Shown: positions 8,821 to 17,486 of the stretch, piece after piece
Layout: every line of letters begins with the position of its first letter
Position numbering within the stretch: position 1 is the first letter of the stretch
Source of the DNA: Sarcina ventriculi
Lineage (GTDB): Bacteria > Bacillota > Clostridia > Clostridiales > Clostridiaceae
DNA length: 64,000 bases
Direction of reading: 5' to 3'
NCBI RefSeq assembly: GCF_900456775.1
Contig: NZ_UAUL01000001.1
Location: 434,001-498,000 of the forward strand
The notes under the pieces: model-generated
Database searches by the model: none
What the model was told of the DNA's origin: nothing
What the model saw: the letters and a program-made list of their open reading frames with translations, nothing else
Made by a program: the position numbers and the translations under genes

Positions 8821-9547
8821 ATAAAATCTTTTTAAATTCTAATAATATTTTCATAACTTTTTCTTCAGCTATCGGCACAAAATCGTTTATATATCCATTA
8901 TCCATAAGCTGTCTATACACTCTTTCTAACGCTTCTGTCCAATACTCTGGAACATATACAAATGCTATCTCAGATGTTGGGCAACTTAATAAAAAATGTT
9001 CAAATCCAAAAAAATAATACTCATCTATTTTATGTAATTCATTTAACTTTTTATAATCTAACACCACTCTATCTTCAAGATTATAACTATAAATATCAAC
9101 AATAAAACTATCAAAACTATCACTTTTACCTTTAAATCCATCTTGATTTAAAACTTCAAGTTTACTATTTTCACCAAAGTTTTTATAATATAAATCAATT
9201 ATATCTTTATTTTCTTCATACACTACAACTTTAGAAACTGACTCTTTTTTTAATATTTCATTAGTTAAATAACCAAGTCCAAGACCTATAATCCCTACTT
9301 TACCTTTAGCATTTTTAATAATTTGAAAAGCCCCTTGAAGTTCTCTTGGAGATATTTCCATGGACAATTTATCATCTATAAAAAGCTCTATATCTGTGGT
9401 ATTATATTTTTCTTTTTTATTGTATAAATATCCACTTAAATTTTTATTTTCTCCGTATTTAACCTCTATATTATTTATTTTTATTGGTTTTATGTATTTT
9501 TTATATTCTTCTATCTTTTTATTAACTTCTTCTGCTTTATATACCAT
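8819..9547 (-). CDS. SAM-dependent methyltransferase-like protein
   Basis: A 242-residue cytoplasmic protein with a Rossmann motif I near residues 84-95 (VGIIGLGLGYLTN), an acidic ribose-binding residue at the end of the next strand (VVVYEEN), and a motif like post-I/II (VLNQDGF, SFIVDIYSYN). This resembles spermidine-synthase-type class I methyltransferase folds, but no substrate signature is evident. The N-terminal 70 residues look like a separate small domain. It is a single gene, convergent with the 8375 gene. A catalytic role is likely but unproven. Confidence 0.6.
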   Translation of the reverse strand: MVYKAEEVNKKIEEYKKYIKPIKINNIEVKYGENKNLSGYLYNKKEKYNTTDIELFIDDKLSMEISPRELQGAFQIIKNAKGKVGIIGLGLGYLTNEILKKESVSKVVVYEENKDIIDLYYKNFGENSKLEVLNQDGFKGKSDSFDSFIVDIYSYNLEDRVVLDYKKLNELHKIDEYYFFGFEHFLLSCPTSEIAFVYVPEYWTEALERVYRQLMDNGYINDFVPIAEEKVMKILLEFKKIL

Positions 9548-9896
9548 ACTTTATCCCTTCCTAGTTTAAAACTATCTATTTTATATTTAATTATACTTCA
9601 TTCTATTATTTTATAAACTAAGTAATTATATCATAAATAAGTATTACAAATAAATTCAAATTATTAATACTTCTTTACTAAAATAGTATATTGTAAAGCT
9701 TAACTATATTCCAACAAATTATTAATATTAGACTATTTTATTTCTTTTATTAAATTTTATGTAATTTTTTCATTAAATTTATTTTATATTATTATATTTT
9801 AATTTACTTCCTATAAAAACTTTATTGCTTTATTCATACTAAAGTAGTATAATTTAATTAATAATTATTGTTAATTAATTCTTACGAGGTGTAATT
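9548..9896. other. 349-bp intergenic region with promoter for the HesB-like gene
   Basis: Very AT-rich DNA between divergent genes. The only clear signal is the plus-strand promoter at 9825-9853, described separately. I see no further ORF, RNA gene or repeat. Confidence 0.6.
9825..9853 (+). promoter_or_regulatory. SigA-type promoter of the HesB-like gene
   Basis: TTGCTT at 9825-9830 and a perfect TATAAT at 9848-9853 are separated by exactly 17 bp. Together they predict a start near 9860 and a leader of about 37 nt. Confidence 0.7.
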
Positions 9897-10250
9897 ATGA
9901 ATAAGATGACAATGAGCGATGATGCTTATAATGAATTTATAAATTTTTTAAACGAAAATAATGTTAGCGAACGCACTATGAGAGTTCATTTTGTTGGAAT
10001 GTCTTGTCACGGCGCTGCTTTTAATATAAGTGTTGGTGAGGCTAAAGAAGATGATATTTTAGCTACAGTTAATGATTTAACTTTTGTTATGGAACCAAGC
10101 CTTATTGATAACTTTGGCGGATTTATATTCCTATCAAGCGAAGAGAATGAAGGACAAGGTTTAGCATTAAAACCTCTTTTAACTCCAATTATTGAAGAAG
10201 ATGGCTGTGATGGTTCTTGTTGTAGCTCTTGTGGTGGTGGATGCCACTAA
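9897..10250 (+). CDS. HesB/IscA-like Fe-S biogenesis domain protein with Cys-rich tail
   Basis: A 117-residue protein with an A-type (HesB/IscA) beta-fold over residues 1-95 (MRVHFVGMSCHGAAFNISVG, then FVMEPSLIDNFGGFIF). A 17-residue tail holds CDGSCCSSCGGGCH. The tail supplies the clustered cysteines that IscA proteins use to hold iron or Fe-S clusters. Clostridial relatives of this kind are often called HesB-like proteins and some are selenoproteins; here only cysteines occur and no in-frame TGA is used. The ribosome site is GAGGTG. It lies between the two pst operons with its own promoter and terminator. A role in Fe-S cluster handling is a family-based inference. Confidence 0.8.
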   Translation: MNKMTMSDDAYNEFINFLNENNVSERTMRVHFVGMSCHGAAFNISVGEAKEDDILATVNDLTFVMEPSLIDNFGGFIFLSSEENEGQGLALKPLLTPIIEEDGCDGSCCSSCGGGCH

Positions 10251-10256
10251 ATATCT

Positions 10257-10293
10257 AAAAAACTATTCTAACGTAATGTTAGAATAGTTTTTT
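10257..10293. terminator. Bidirectional terminator
   Basis: A 16-bp perfect stem (AAAACTATTCTAAC pairing with GTTAGAATAGTTTT) and 5-nt loop lie between the HesB-like gene and the convergent phoU copy 2, with T-runs in both directions. Confidence 0.9.
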
Positions 10294-10327
10294 ATTATGC
10301 AAGTTATTTAATTTTAAATAAATAAAA

Positions 10328-10984
10328 TTATTCATTTAAATCAACATATGTTCCATCTACTAAATATATTGTCCATTCACATATATTAGTTACATGGTCC
10401 CCTATTCTTTCTAAATTTTTAGCTACAAACATAAATCTTCCCGCTTGTGTTGCAAGTGAATTATCTTCAACCATTATATTAAAAAGTTCTTCCAATATTT
10501 CTTTATATAGACTATCTATTTCATCATCCATTTTGCATATTTCATAAGCTTTTTTTGAATCACCTTTAACATAAGCGTCTATTGCTAAACTAATTATATT
10601 TAATACTTTTTCAGCAAGTTCTGGAATTTGTATCAACTCTTTTATATATTCATCACCTTTAAGATGTATTGTTATTTTAGCTATATCAACAGCATAATCT
10701 GCCATTCTCTCTAGGTCTGTAACAACCTTAATAGCTGTAAATATTTCTCTTAAATCTTTTGCAAGGGGTTGTTCTGTTGCTATAACTCGTACACATCTAT
10801 CTTCTATTTCTTTATTAAAGTTATCTATAATATCATCATCTTTAATAACTTGTTTCGCAAGTTCTATATCTTTATTTACTAAGGATTTTATTGAAAGTCT
10901 TATTTGTTTTTTTACCTCTTCACACATTCTCAGCAAATCATTATTTAAATTTTTTAAAGCTAAATCAAATAATACTCTTGACAT
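10328..10984 (-). CDS. phoU: Phosphate-signalling protein PhoU (copy 2)
   Basis: A 218-residue two-bundle PhoU with the paired metal motifs KVVTDLERMADYAVDIA and AKNLERIGDHVTNICEW. It closes the second pst operon, 62 bp after pstB. Compared with the copy at 3976 it is clearly paralogous but well diverged, and its first repeat has ERMADY in place of ERIGDY. The two PhoU proteins could therefore tune different Pst transporters or different outputs of one PhoR kinase. The ribosome site is GAGGTGGG. Confidence 0.96.
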   Translation of the reverse strand: MSRVLFDLALKNLNNDLLRMCEEVKKQIRLSIKSLVNKDIELAKQVIKDDDIIDNFNKEIEDRCVRVIATEQPLAKDLREIFTAIKVVTDLERMADYAVDIAKITIHLKGDEYIKELIQIPELAEKVLNIISLAIDAYVKGDSKKAYEICKMDDEIDSLYKEILEELFNIMVEDNSLATQAGRFMFVAKNLERIGDHVTNICEWTIYLVDGTYVDLNE

Positions 10985-11046
10985 AGTTTCCCACCTCTTG
11001 TGCTTATTTATATGTTATTAATTTCTTAATATTTTATATAATAATT

Positions 11047-11796
11047 TTAACCAAATCTTCCTGTTATATAATCTTCTGTTCTCTTATCCTTTGGTTTGTA
11101 GAATATATCTTCTGTCTTGCCATATTCAACAAGTTCTCCGCTTAAGAAAAATGCAGTTTTATCAGCTATTCTTCCTGCTTGTTGCATATTATGTGTAACT
11201 ATTACAACCGTATATTTCTCCTTAATCTCGGCTATAAGTTCTTCAACTTTGTTTGTTGATATCGGATCAAGAGCTGATGTTGGCTCATCCATAAGTATAA
11301 CCTCTGGCTCAATAGCTAATGTTCTTGCAATACAAAGCCTTTGTTGTTGTCCACCTGACATACCTAATGCACTTTTATTTAATCTATCCTTAACCTCATC
11401 CCAAAGTGCAGCTCCTCTTAATGACCTTTCTACAATTTCATCTAATTTCTTTTTATTAGTTATTCCATGAATTCTAGGACCAAAAGCTATATTATCATAT
11501 ATTGGCATAGCAAATGGATTAGGTCTTTGGAAAACCATTCCCACCCTTTTTCTTAATTGTATTTCATCATAATCCTTATAAATATCTTTTCCTTCAAAAA
11601 ATATTTGACCTTCAATTCTAACTATATCTATTAAATCATTCATTCTATTTAAGGTTCTTAAAAAAGTTGACTTACCACACCCTGATGGACCTATTAAAGC
11701 AGTAACTTTATTTTTTTCTATCTCCATATTTATATTTTTAAGAGCATGATTTGCCGCATAATAAAGATTTAAATTTTTAGATTCTATTATTGCCAT
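11047..11796 (-). CDS. pstB: Phosphate ABC transporter ATP-binding protein PstB (copy 2)
   Basis: A 249-residue ABC ATPase with [35 protein letters not shown] and VTHNM, ending [10 protein letters not shown]. The central regions are nearly the same as copy 1, but the D-loop to C-terminal linker and the N-terminus differ. It follows pstA by 15 bp with an AGGAGGA ribosome site. It energises the second phosphate importer. Shared motifs between copies could allow partial cross-complementation; that is inference. Confidence 0.97.
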   Translation of the reverse strand: MAIIESKNLNLYYAANHALKNINMEIEKNKVTALIGPSGCGKSTFLRTLNRMNDLIDIVRIEGQIFFEGKDIYKDYDEIQLRKRVGMVFQRPNPFAMPIYDNIAFGPRIHGITNKKKLDEIVERSLRGAALWDEVKDRLNKSALGMSGGQQQRLCIARTLAIEPEVILMDEPTSALDPISTNKVEELIAEIKEKYTVVIVTHNMQQAGRIADKTAFFLSGELVEYGKTEDIFYKPKDKRTEDYITGRFG

Positions 11797-11811
11797 GAAA
11801 GTTCCTCCTAA

Positions 11812-12714
11812 TTACTTCTCACCTGTATAACGCTTGTGTATATAATTTCCTAAAAATCTTGCACCAAAATTAAATATTAATACAAGTATTATCAAAACCG
11901 CAGCAGTACCATTTATTATTTTTGTCGTATCCGATACTATACTTTCTGCATTTAATGAATATATATATACCGCCAATGTTTCCGCAGGTCTAAAAAGATT
12001 AAACGCCGACATTTGGGCTGATGGACTTTGAGAAAATAAATTAAACAAATAATAATGTACTCTTGGTGCTGTCATACCAGCTGTATACAAAAGTGATGCC
12101 GCTTCCCCAAAAATTCTACCTGATGCTAATATAAGCCCTGTTAAAAGGTCTGGAAAAGCTGCCGGTAATATTATGTAAATGACAGTTTGCCATCTTGTTG
12201 CCCCAAGACCTAAACTCGCTTCTTTTATATTTTTAGATGCTGCCCTTATGGCATTTTCACTTATTCTTGTGATATATGGGAGATTTAATATTCCAACTGA
12301 AAGCGCTCCAGCTATAATTGAATATCTCCATCCAGCATAAGTTACAAACACTAAAAGTCCAAATAGACCTACAACTATTGATGGTAATGATGACATTGTT
12401 TCTATACATAATCTTATTATCTCAACAATTTTACCATTCCCAGCATACTCTGCTAAATATATTCCTGCTCCAACTCCTATTGGAACTGTTATAATTAAAG
12501 AAATTATTAATAAATATATAGTATTAAATAATTGTGGTCCAATTCCTCCACCATCTCCACCTAAAACATTGTTTCCAAATATAAAACTAAAATTTAATGA
12601 CTCTCTTCCCTCATATAAAAGGTATATTATAAATGCTGCAAGAAGAACTACTATTGCCCCTGCTATAATATACAAGACGGCAGTTGCTATTTTATCTGCT
12701 GTTTTAGCTTTCAT
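11812..12714 (-). CDS. pstA: Phosphate ABC transporter permease PstA (copy 2)
   Basis: A 300-residue permease with six helices and the EAA loop (ENAIRAASKNIKEASLGLGATRWQT). It is somewhat longer than copy 1 because of a larger periplasmic-side loop (YLFNLFSQSPSAQMSAFNLF) between the last helices. It starts two bases after the pstC stop, indicating translational coupling. It forms the phosphate channel with PstC of the same operon. Confidence 0.95.
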   Translation of the reverse strand: MKAKTADKIATAVLYIIAGAIVVLLAAFIIYLLYEGRESLNFSFIFGNNVLGGDGGGIGPQLFNTIYLLIISLIITVPIGVGAGIYLAEYAGNGKIVEIIRLCIETMSSLPSIVVGLFGLLVFVTYAGWRYSIIAGALSVGILNLPYITRISENAIRAASKNIKEASLGLGATRWQTVIYIILPAAFPDLLTGLILASGRIFGEAASLLYTAGMTAPRVHYYLFNLFSQSPSAQMSAFNLFRPAETLAVYIYSLNAESIVSDTTKIINGTAAVLIILVLIFNFGARFLGNYIHKRYTGEK

Positions 12715-12716
12715 TA

Positions 12717-13604
12717 TTAATTACCTCTTCTCCCTATTATTCTTATGATTATTATAAATATAAACGAAATTACTAGTAATATAAGCGCTAAAGACCAAAG
12801 AGCATTATTCCACATTGACCCAAATGATGTATTAGCTATATCTGATGTTAAAATACTAGTTAAAGTTGTTGTTGGACTTAATAATGATGATGCCATCTTT
12901 AAAGTATTACCTATAACCATTTGAACAGCTAGTGCTTCTCCAAAAGCTCTTCCAAGTCCTAAAACAACTCCAGTTAAAATTCCATTTTTTGCAGCTGGAA
13001 CAATTACTTTATAAATTGTTTGCCATCTTGTTGCTCCAAGCCCATAAGAAGCTTCCATGTAATCTCTAGGCAATGCTTTAATAGCATCTGTTGCTATTGT
13101 TGCTATCGTTGGAAGTATCATTATACTTAAAACAAGTATTGCTGCTAAAACACTAAATCCTGTCCCACCAAAAATCAATCTAATATGTGGAACTAAAACA
13201 GTTATACCAATCCATCCATAAACAACTGATGGTATCCCAACAAATATTTCTAATGCTGGTTGCAAAACTTTTTTACCAAATTTAGGTGAAATCATATTTA
13301 TAAATACTGCAAGAGCAATAGCTATGGGTGCACTAATAATTACAGCTCCTGCTGCTGCAACCGTAGACCCTACTATAAATATAAGAGCACCATAAGATGG
13401 AGTTGACCCTTGTGGATCCCATGTAGTTCCAAAAATAAAATCAAATACATTATAATGATCGGTTGTAAATGTTTGAATACCCTTTGAAACTAGGAAAAAT
13501 ATTATAGCAAATGTTACTACTACTAAAAATATTCCGCAACAATATGCAAATCCTCTTCCTATGTATTCACTTTTAAATTTACGTAAAGTATTTTTATTAC
13601 TCAT
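12717..13604 (-). CDS. pstC: Phosphate ABC transporter permease PstC (copy 2)
   Basis: A 295-residue permease with six helices, the EAA-type loop (DAIKALPRDYMEASYGLGATRWQT) and a conserved GLGRAFGEALAVQMVIGN segment near helix 5. It sits 54 bp after pstS and two bases before pstA. Sequence and helix pattern match PstC, and the long N-terminal polar tail of copy 1 is shortened here. Confidence 0.95.
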   Translation of the reverse strand: MSNKNTLRKFKSEYIGRGFAYCCGIFLVVVTFAIIFFLVSKGIQTFTTDHYNVFDFIFGTTWDPQGSTPSYGALIFIVGSTVAAAGAVIISAPIAIALAVFINMISPKFGKKVLQPALEIFVGIPSVVYGWIGITVLVPHIRLIFGGTGFSVLAAILVLSIMILPTIATIATDAIKALPRDYMEASYGLGATRWQTIYKVIVPAAKNGILTGVVLGLGRAFGEALAVQMVIGNTLKMASSLLSPTTTLTSILTSDIANTSFGSMWNNALWSLALILLVISFIFIIIIRIIGRRGN

Positions 13605-13658
13605 ATTTCTCCCTCAAAATTTAGTTTTCTTTGTAAGTAAGATTTAAATAAACCCTAC

Positions 13659-14555
13659 TTACTTTCCATCTGTTACTTTCATTAAAGATATAGGTATATA
13701 TCCTAAAGATTGTATATTTGAATTGTTATCTGGACTCTTTACATAATCTATAAATGCTTGAGTAACCTTATTTGGTTCTCCATAAGTATACATATGACCA
13801 TAAGACCAGAATACGTATTTTCCTGTCTCTATATTTTCATCTGAAGATGAATATCCATTTATTGAAATTACTTTAAGTGAGCCTCTCTCTTCTGCTGATT
13901 TAGCATATGATAAAGCTAAATATCCTATCGCACCTGGAGTAGACTTAACTGTTGTTTCTACGTTACCATTTGAATCAGCAGTTATTCCGATACTATTATC
14001 TTCTAAATTTTTATTTCCTCCCATAATTGTATTTGCAAATGTTGTTCTTGTACCTGATGATGAAGGTCTATGTACTACAACGATTGGTAAATTAGGGCCT
14101 CCGACTTCATCCCAATTAGTTACTTTTCCTGAGAATATTTCTTGTAATTGCTTAGTTGACAAATTAGTAAGCTTTACGTCATCGCTAACAACAACTGCGA
14201 AAGGTTCTACAACAACGTTATGATTTACTAGTTTATTTGATTGAGCATCTGTTAGCATATCTTCTGCATAAACATCTGAATCTCCAATTGTTATTGCACC
14301 TTGATAAACTTGTGTTAAACCAGTACCTGAGCCACCACCTTGAACAGTTATGCTAACATCTTGATATTTATCCATAAAGGAATTAGAACTTTTTGTTATT
14401 AAAGGTTGCATGGCTGTCGACCCTGCAATTGTAATAGCACCTACTAAGCCATCTGAATTTGCATTTTCTTCAACAGGCATAAATCCAGCGATAACTAATG
14501 CAATGAAAAGCGCTACCACAATTCCACCAATAATTTTAAACTTTTTAGATAACAT
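13659..14555 (-). CDS. pstS: Phosphate-binding protein PstS (copy 2), no lipobox
   Basis: A 298-residue phosphate-binding protein with the PstS phosphate loops AIAGS-type (ITIAGSTAMQP), GGSGTGLTQVYQG and RPSSSGTRTTF. The N-terminus has a hydrophobic helix (about residues 8-26, IIGGIVVALFIALVIAGF) but no cysteine after it. The protein is therefore either held by an uncleaved anchor or released by signal peptidase I, unlike lipoprotein copy 1. It leads operon 2 and is preceded by phased PhoP-type repeats. The lack of a lipobox is read directly from the sequence. Confidence 0.95.
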   Translation of the reverse strand: MLSKKFKIIGGIVVALFIALVIAGFMPVEENANSDGLVGAITIAGSTAMQPLITKSSNSFMDKYQDVSITVQGGGSGTGLTQVYQGAITIGDSDVYAEDMLTDAQSNKLVNHNVVVEPFAVVVSDDVKLTNLSTKQLQEIFSGKVTNWDEVGGPNLPIVVVHRPSSSGTRTTFANTIMGGNKNLEDNSIGITADSNGNVETTVKSTPGAIGYLALSYAKSAEERGSLKVISINGYSSSDENIETGKYVFWSYGHMYTYGEPNKVTQAFIDYVKSPDNNSNIQSLGYIPISLMKVTDGK

Positions 14556-14918
14556 TACTCATCCTCCAAAATTTTCAAGTTATAAATTTACAAAGTAGGT
14601 TTAATAATAACAATTTTATAATAATGTTATGAAGTTAAGACTGTATTAAATAAATGTTAACTATTATTACAGAAATGTTAAGAAAATTTAACATTAAAAT
14701 GTATTTTTTAAATTTTTTCTTAAATTAGTATTTGCACAACAACAATTATTATTCAAATTATAAAAATATAGCTTATTATATGTCATAAATTTGCCTTCCT
14801 ATTAATATAAATCTTTATATAAAATTAAAAAAACTCTAAAAACATTGCTTTATATTTAAAATTTATAAGGCAAATATTAATTTTTATATAAAAATAAGGA
14901 TAAAGGAGTAATATATCT
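14556..14918. other. 363-bp intergenic region: PhoP repeats and leader of the discoidin-domain gene
   Basis: Divergent spacer. The left part holds the phased PhoP-type hexamers (14633-14691). The right part holds a long-range inverted repeat (ATTTGCCTT near 14788, AAGGCAAAT near 14868) and the AAAGGAG ribosome site of the next gene. No ORF or RNA gene is seen. Confidence 0.6.
14633..14691 (-). promoter_or_regulatory. PhoP-box array upstream of pstS copy 2
   Basis: Hexamers matching TTAACA on the minus strand start at plus coordinates 14633, 14644, 14655, 14665, 14676 and 14686. Spacings are 11, 11, 10, 11 and 10 bp. Two are perfect (14655-14660, 14676-14681) and the others match at 4-5 of 6 positions. 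The helical phasing mirrors the array of operon 1, though individual units are weaker. Binding is inferred. Confidence 0.7.
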
Positions 14919-15338
14919 ATGGGAAATTTCACAATAAATAAAAAAAATATAAGAGATTTAGCTAAGGAAGCTAACATTATTGCTACTAATGACTCTCATA
15001 GCAATAGTAAAAACTTAATAGATGGAAATTTTTTAACATATTGGACTTCTCCTAAATGTAATGCTTTAACTTCCTATATAGAACTTAAATTTAATAATGA
15101 AGAAGAATTTAATACTGTAGAAATTCAAGAATACACTCCTCTTGGAGAAAACGTAAATGAATTTGATATATACGCATATAAAAACAATGAATGGTCTAAG
15201 TTGTATTCTGGTACAACCATAGGATTTAAACACCTAGCAAAATTTCCAACTGTAAAAGCTTCTAAATTAAAAATTTCCTTTTTAAATTATAAAGATCAAC
15301 TCGCAATAAATAATTTAAGCGTTTATAACGAAATTTAA
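14919..15338 (+). CDS. Free-standing F5/8 type C (discoidin/CBM32-like) domain protein
   Basis: A 139-residue protein that is essentially one discoidin domain: SHSNSKNLIDGNFLTYWTS near residues 25-45, YIELKF, VEIQEY and a C-terminal LSVYNEI. This is the pattern at the C-terminus of many glycosidases. There is no signal peptide, catalytic domain or membrane segment. The ATG follows AAAGGAGTAA. It is a single gene ending at a terminator shared with the LprI-like gene. It could be a sugar-binding protein released by lysis, or the remnant of a larger enzyme; no adjoining fragment supports the latter. Confidence 0.7.
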   Translation: MGNFTINKKNIRDLAKEANIIATNDSHSNSKNLIDGNFLTYWTSPKCNALTSYIELKFNNEEEFNTVEIQEYTPLGENVNEFDIYAYKNNEWSKLYSGTTIGFKHLAKFPTVKASKLKISFLNYKDQLAINNLSVYNEI

Positions 15339-15388
15339 TTTTTCTTTTTCTAATAAAATTTTTATTTATTATTAAAAAACATTAAAAT

Positions 15389-15424
15389 AAAAACAACCTA
15401 AAAATAATAATATAGGTTGTTTTT
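15389..15424. terminator. Bidirectional terminator
   Basis: AAAAACAACCTA pairs with TAGGTTGTTTTT around a 12-nt AT loop, between convergent genes. Confidence 0.85.
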
Positions 15425-15446
15425 ATTTCACTATACTTTTATGTAA

Positions 15447-16052
15447 TTACATATAATTATTGACCAAATAATAACATCTTTCTTTAGTTAAATTTGCTAA
15501 CTTAATATTTAAAGCAGAATCATAAACGCTTCCTCCCTCATAGTTTACCGAATCTTTCTTTATAATTTTTTCTTTATAAATAATCCAATTTATCTCTTCT
15601 TTTTGCAACTTAAGCATTTCTTCACTTGTAAGAGTAGTTTTTAAATTAGAATAAATTTTATCTAATTCATTATTCCAAAGATTATAAGCTTGCACAGATG
15701 ATTGATTAATTTCATATTGTGTGTCATCTATATTTCCATTTATAAGCACATTAGCTTGTTCATTTATTTTATTTAATTCATTCAAGTAATTTCTCTTCAT
15801 AGCACTTACTTGAGTTTCTAAATTAGTATTAGAAATCGAACTTTTATCTATTTTATTATCATTAGCATTTTGCTTTATTTCCTTTTGTGCCAATATGGTT
15901 TTATTATTTAAATTATTGCTTGAAAAATTGTTGTGAGTTGATAAAATTATCCCTCCCATGCTAATCAAAAAAAGTATTAAAATAGCTATGAATATTCTAT
16001 TTTTTAATGACGATATAAAAAATAAAATTACATCTCTTTTTTTCATTATCAC
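15447..16052 (-). CDS. Membrane-anchored LprI/DUF1311-like protein
   Basis: A 201-residue protein with an N-terminal hydrophobic helix (about residues 18-36) and an extracytoplasmic domain. The C-terminal 90 residues match the LprI/DUF1311 pattern: WNNELDKIYSNLKTTL, then LQKEEINWIIYKE, EGGSVYD and LTKERCYYL. Family members are cysteine-rich lysozyme inhibitors or of unknown role. Here only one cysteine (ERC) remains, so the disulphides are lost. It is a single gene with weak context. Lysozyme inhibition is only a family suggestion. Confidence 0.6.
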   Translation of the reverse strand: MIMKKRDVILFFISSLKNRIFIAILILFLISMGGIILSTHNNFSSNNLNNKTILAQKEIKQNANDNKIDKSSISNTNLETQVSAMKRNYLNELNKINEQANVLINGNIDDTQYEINQSSVQAYNLWNNELDKIYSNLKTTLTSEEMLKLQKEEINWIIYKEKIIKKDSVNYEGGSVYDSALNIKLANLTKERCYYLVNNYM

Positions 16053-16132
16053 ACTCTCCTTTACTAAATTTCACAATCAAATGTAATTCCTATATTTTCT
16101 TAATTTAAATAATTAAATAAAACTAACAATAG

Positions 16133-17476
16133 TTATCTTGGCCAATCATGAATACTATCCCTTAGTTCTTCAAGACCATAAGTTGTTCCATATATTTCTT
16201 TTTTCTCTCTTTCCAATTTAACAACTTTTCCATAAGGCTTTTCCAAGCTAAGAACAGAATTTCCTGTTAAAACCCATAAATTTTTATCATTTATTGGTTT
16301 TGTACTTAATACTTTTTCTCCAATACCATCTGTAAAATATATTAAAATATAATCTCTTAAATTATTAATCTTTATATATTCAAACACAGGTGAAAATTTA
16401 GTTGAACCATTTTTCTTACTCCTTGGCTTTATATCTTTTATACCATGTAGTTGATAAACCCTTCTAATAACATCATCACACTCAATCACTTTAATCTTGC
16501 ACTTATTATTTTTTGCAATCTCCAATACCTCAACTAGAATATTTTCTATATCTTTATCACTCATTGAAGCTGAAATATCAATAGCTATTAAAATATTTGA
16601 TTGCCTATTTGGAAGTTTCCCCTTCAAATCTAACCTATCTGGAAATCTTCTATCTAATCTTGTTGTAGTTTTTTTATAGCCACTCTTAGCCTTTGGAATC
16701 ATATTCTTTAAAATATCATTCCATTTAAGCCTCGGTTTTTCAGTCATAAGTTCTACTATTTTTTTTATATGCTTTGGGGCTTCCTTTTTACTTGAATTTA
16801 TAGCTATTTTTTTCACACTTTCATTTATACTATCATAAGAAACATCTATTTCTTCCCATATATCATGAGATTTTTCTTGAGTTATATTGTTATTAAAGCT
16901 GTCTTTATTATCTTTATATTTAGATGTATTTCTAGCATTTTTATAATCTATCGCTTGTTGTATTTTTTTTGCATACATCTCCATAGTCATATCTTCAGTC
17001 AAATTTACATTATACTCTAAACTCACATCATTCATTTTTTTTGAATAGCTCGGTAAATTCTTTATATACTGATTTATTGCTATATCCATAGCTATGCTTA
17101 TAGCTTCCTTTGAATATTTCTCCTTTAAAAGCAAACTTCTTTCATAATGTTTCATCATTATATGATAAACCTCATGCTTTAAAAGACCTTGTATCTCTTT
17201 TTTATTGCACTCTAAAATCATAATAGGATTAAAATACATTATAAATCCATCAGAAATTGGCTTTGTTGCAATTGGCCAAAATATATCTAACCTTATATCC
17301 CTTTTAATTTGAATTAAAAAATGTCCAAAGAAAGAATTTTCCCTATCATACAAAGATATTATTACATTTTCTAAAAGACTCCAAAAATCTTTCTTTGTTT
17401 GCACATCTATTTTTCCTAACCTTTCTTCCTCTAAAAACTTATTATAAAGTCGTCTTCTCTCCTCTTCAAAAGCCAT
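16133..17476 (-). CDS. VWA-like metallopeptidase-domain protein (DUF2201 type)
   Basis: A protein of about 447 residues. The N-terminal domain has a zinc-protease-like HEVYHIMMKH at residues 101-110. A charged linker follows, and then a C-terminal von Willebrand A-like domain with MIDAS DISAS near residues 300-304 (ILIAIDISASMSD) and IYFTDGIG. Such proteins are paired with MoxR-type AAA ATPases and are thought to act in protein or metal-centre maturation. The frame opens at 17512, but the ATG at 17476 has GAGGTGA and lies 10 bp after the ATPase stop, so it is chosen. Part of a three-gene operon. Substrate unknown. Confidence 0.8.
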   Translation of the reverse strand: MAFEEERRRLYNKFLEEERLGKIDVQTKKDFWSLLENVIISLYDRENSFFGHFLIQIKRDIRLDIFWPIATKPISDGFIMYFNPIMILECNKKEIQGLLKHEVYHIMMKHYERSLLLKEKYSKEAISIAMDIAINQYIKNLPSYSKKMNDVSLEYNVNLTEDMTMEMYAKKIQQAIDYKNARNTSKYKDNKDSFNNNITQEKSHDIWEEIDVSYDSINESVKKIAINSSKKEAPKHIKKIVELMTEKPRLKWNDILKNMIPKAKSGYKKTTTRLDRRFPDRLDLKGKLPNRQSNILIAIDISASMSDKDIENILVEVLEIAKNNKCKIKVIECDDVIRRVYQLHGIKDIKPRSKKNGSTKFSPVFEYIKINNLRDYILIYFTDGIGEKVLSTKPINDKNLWVLTGNSVLSLEKPYGKVVKLEREKKEIYGTTYGLEELRDSIHDWPR

Positions 17477-17486
17477 CAAATCACCT

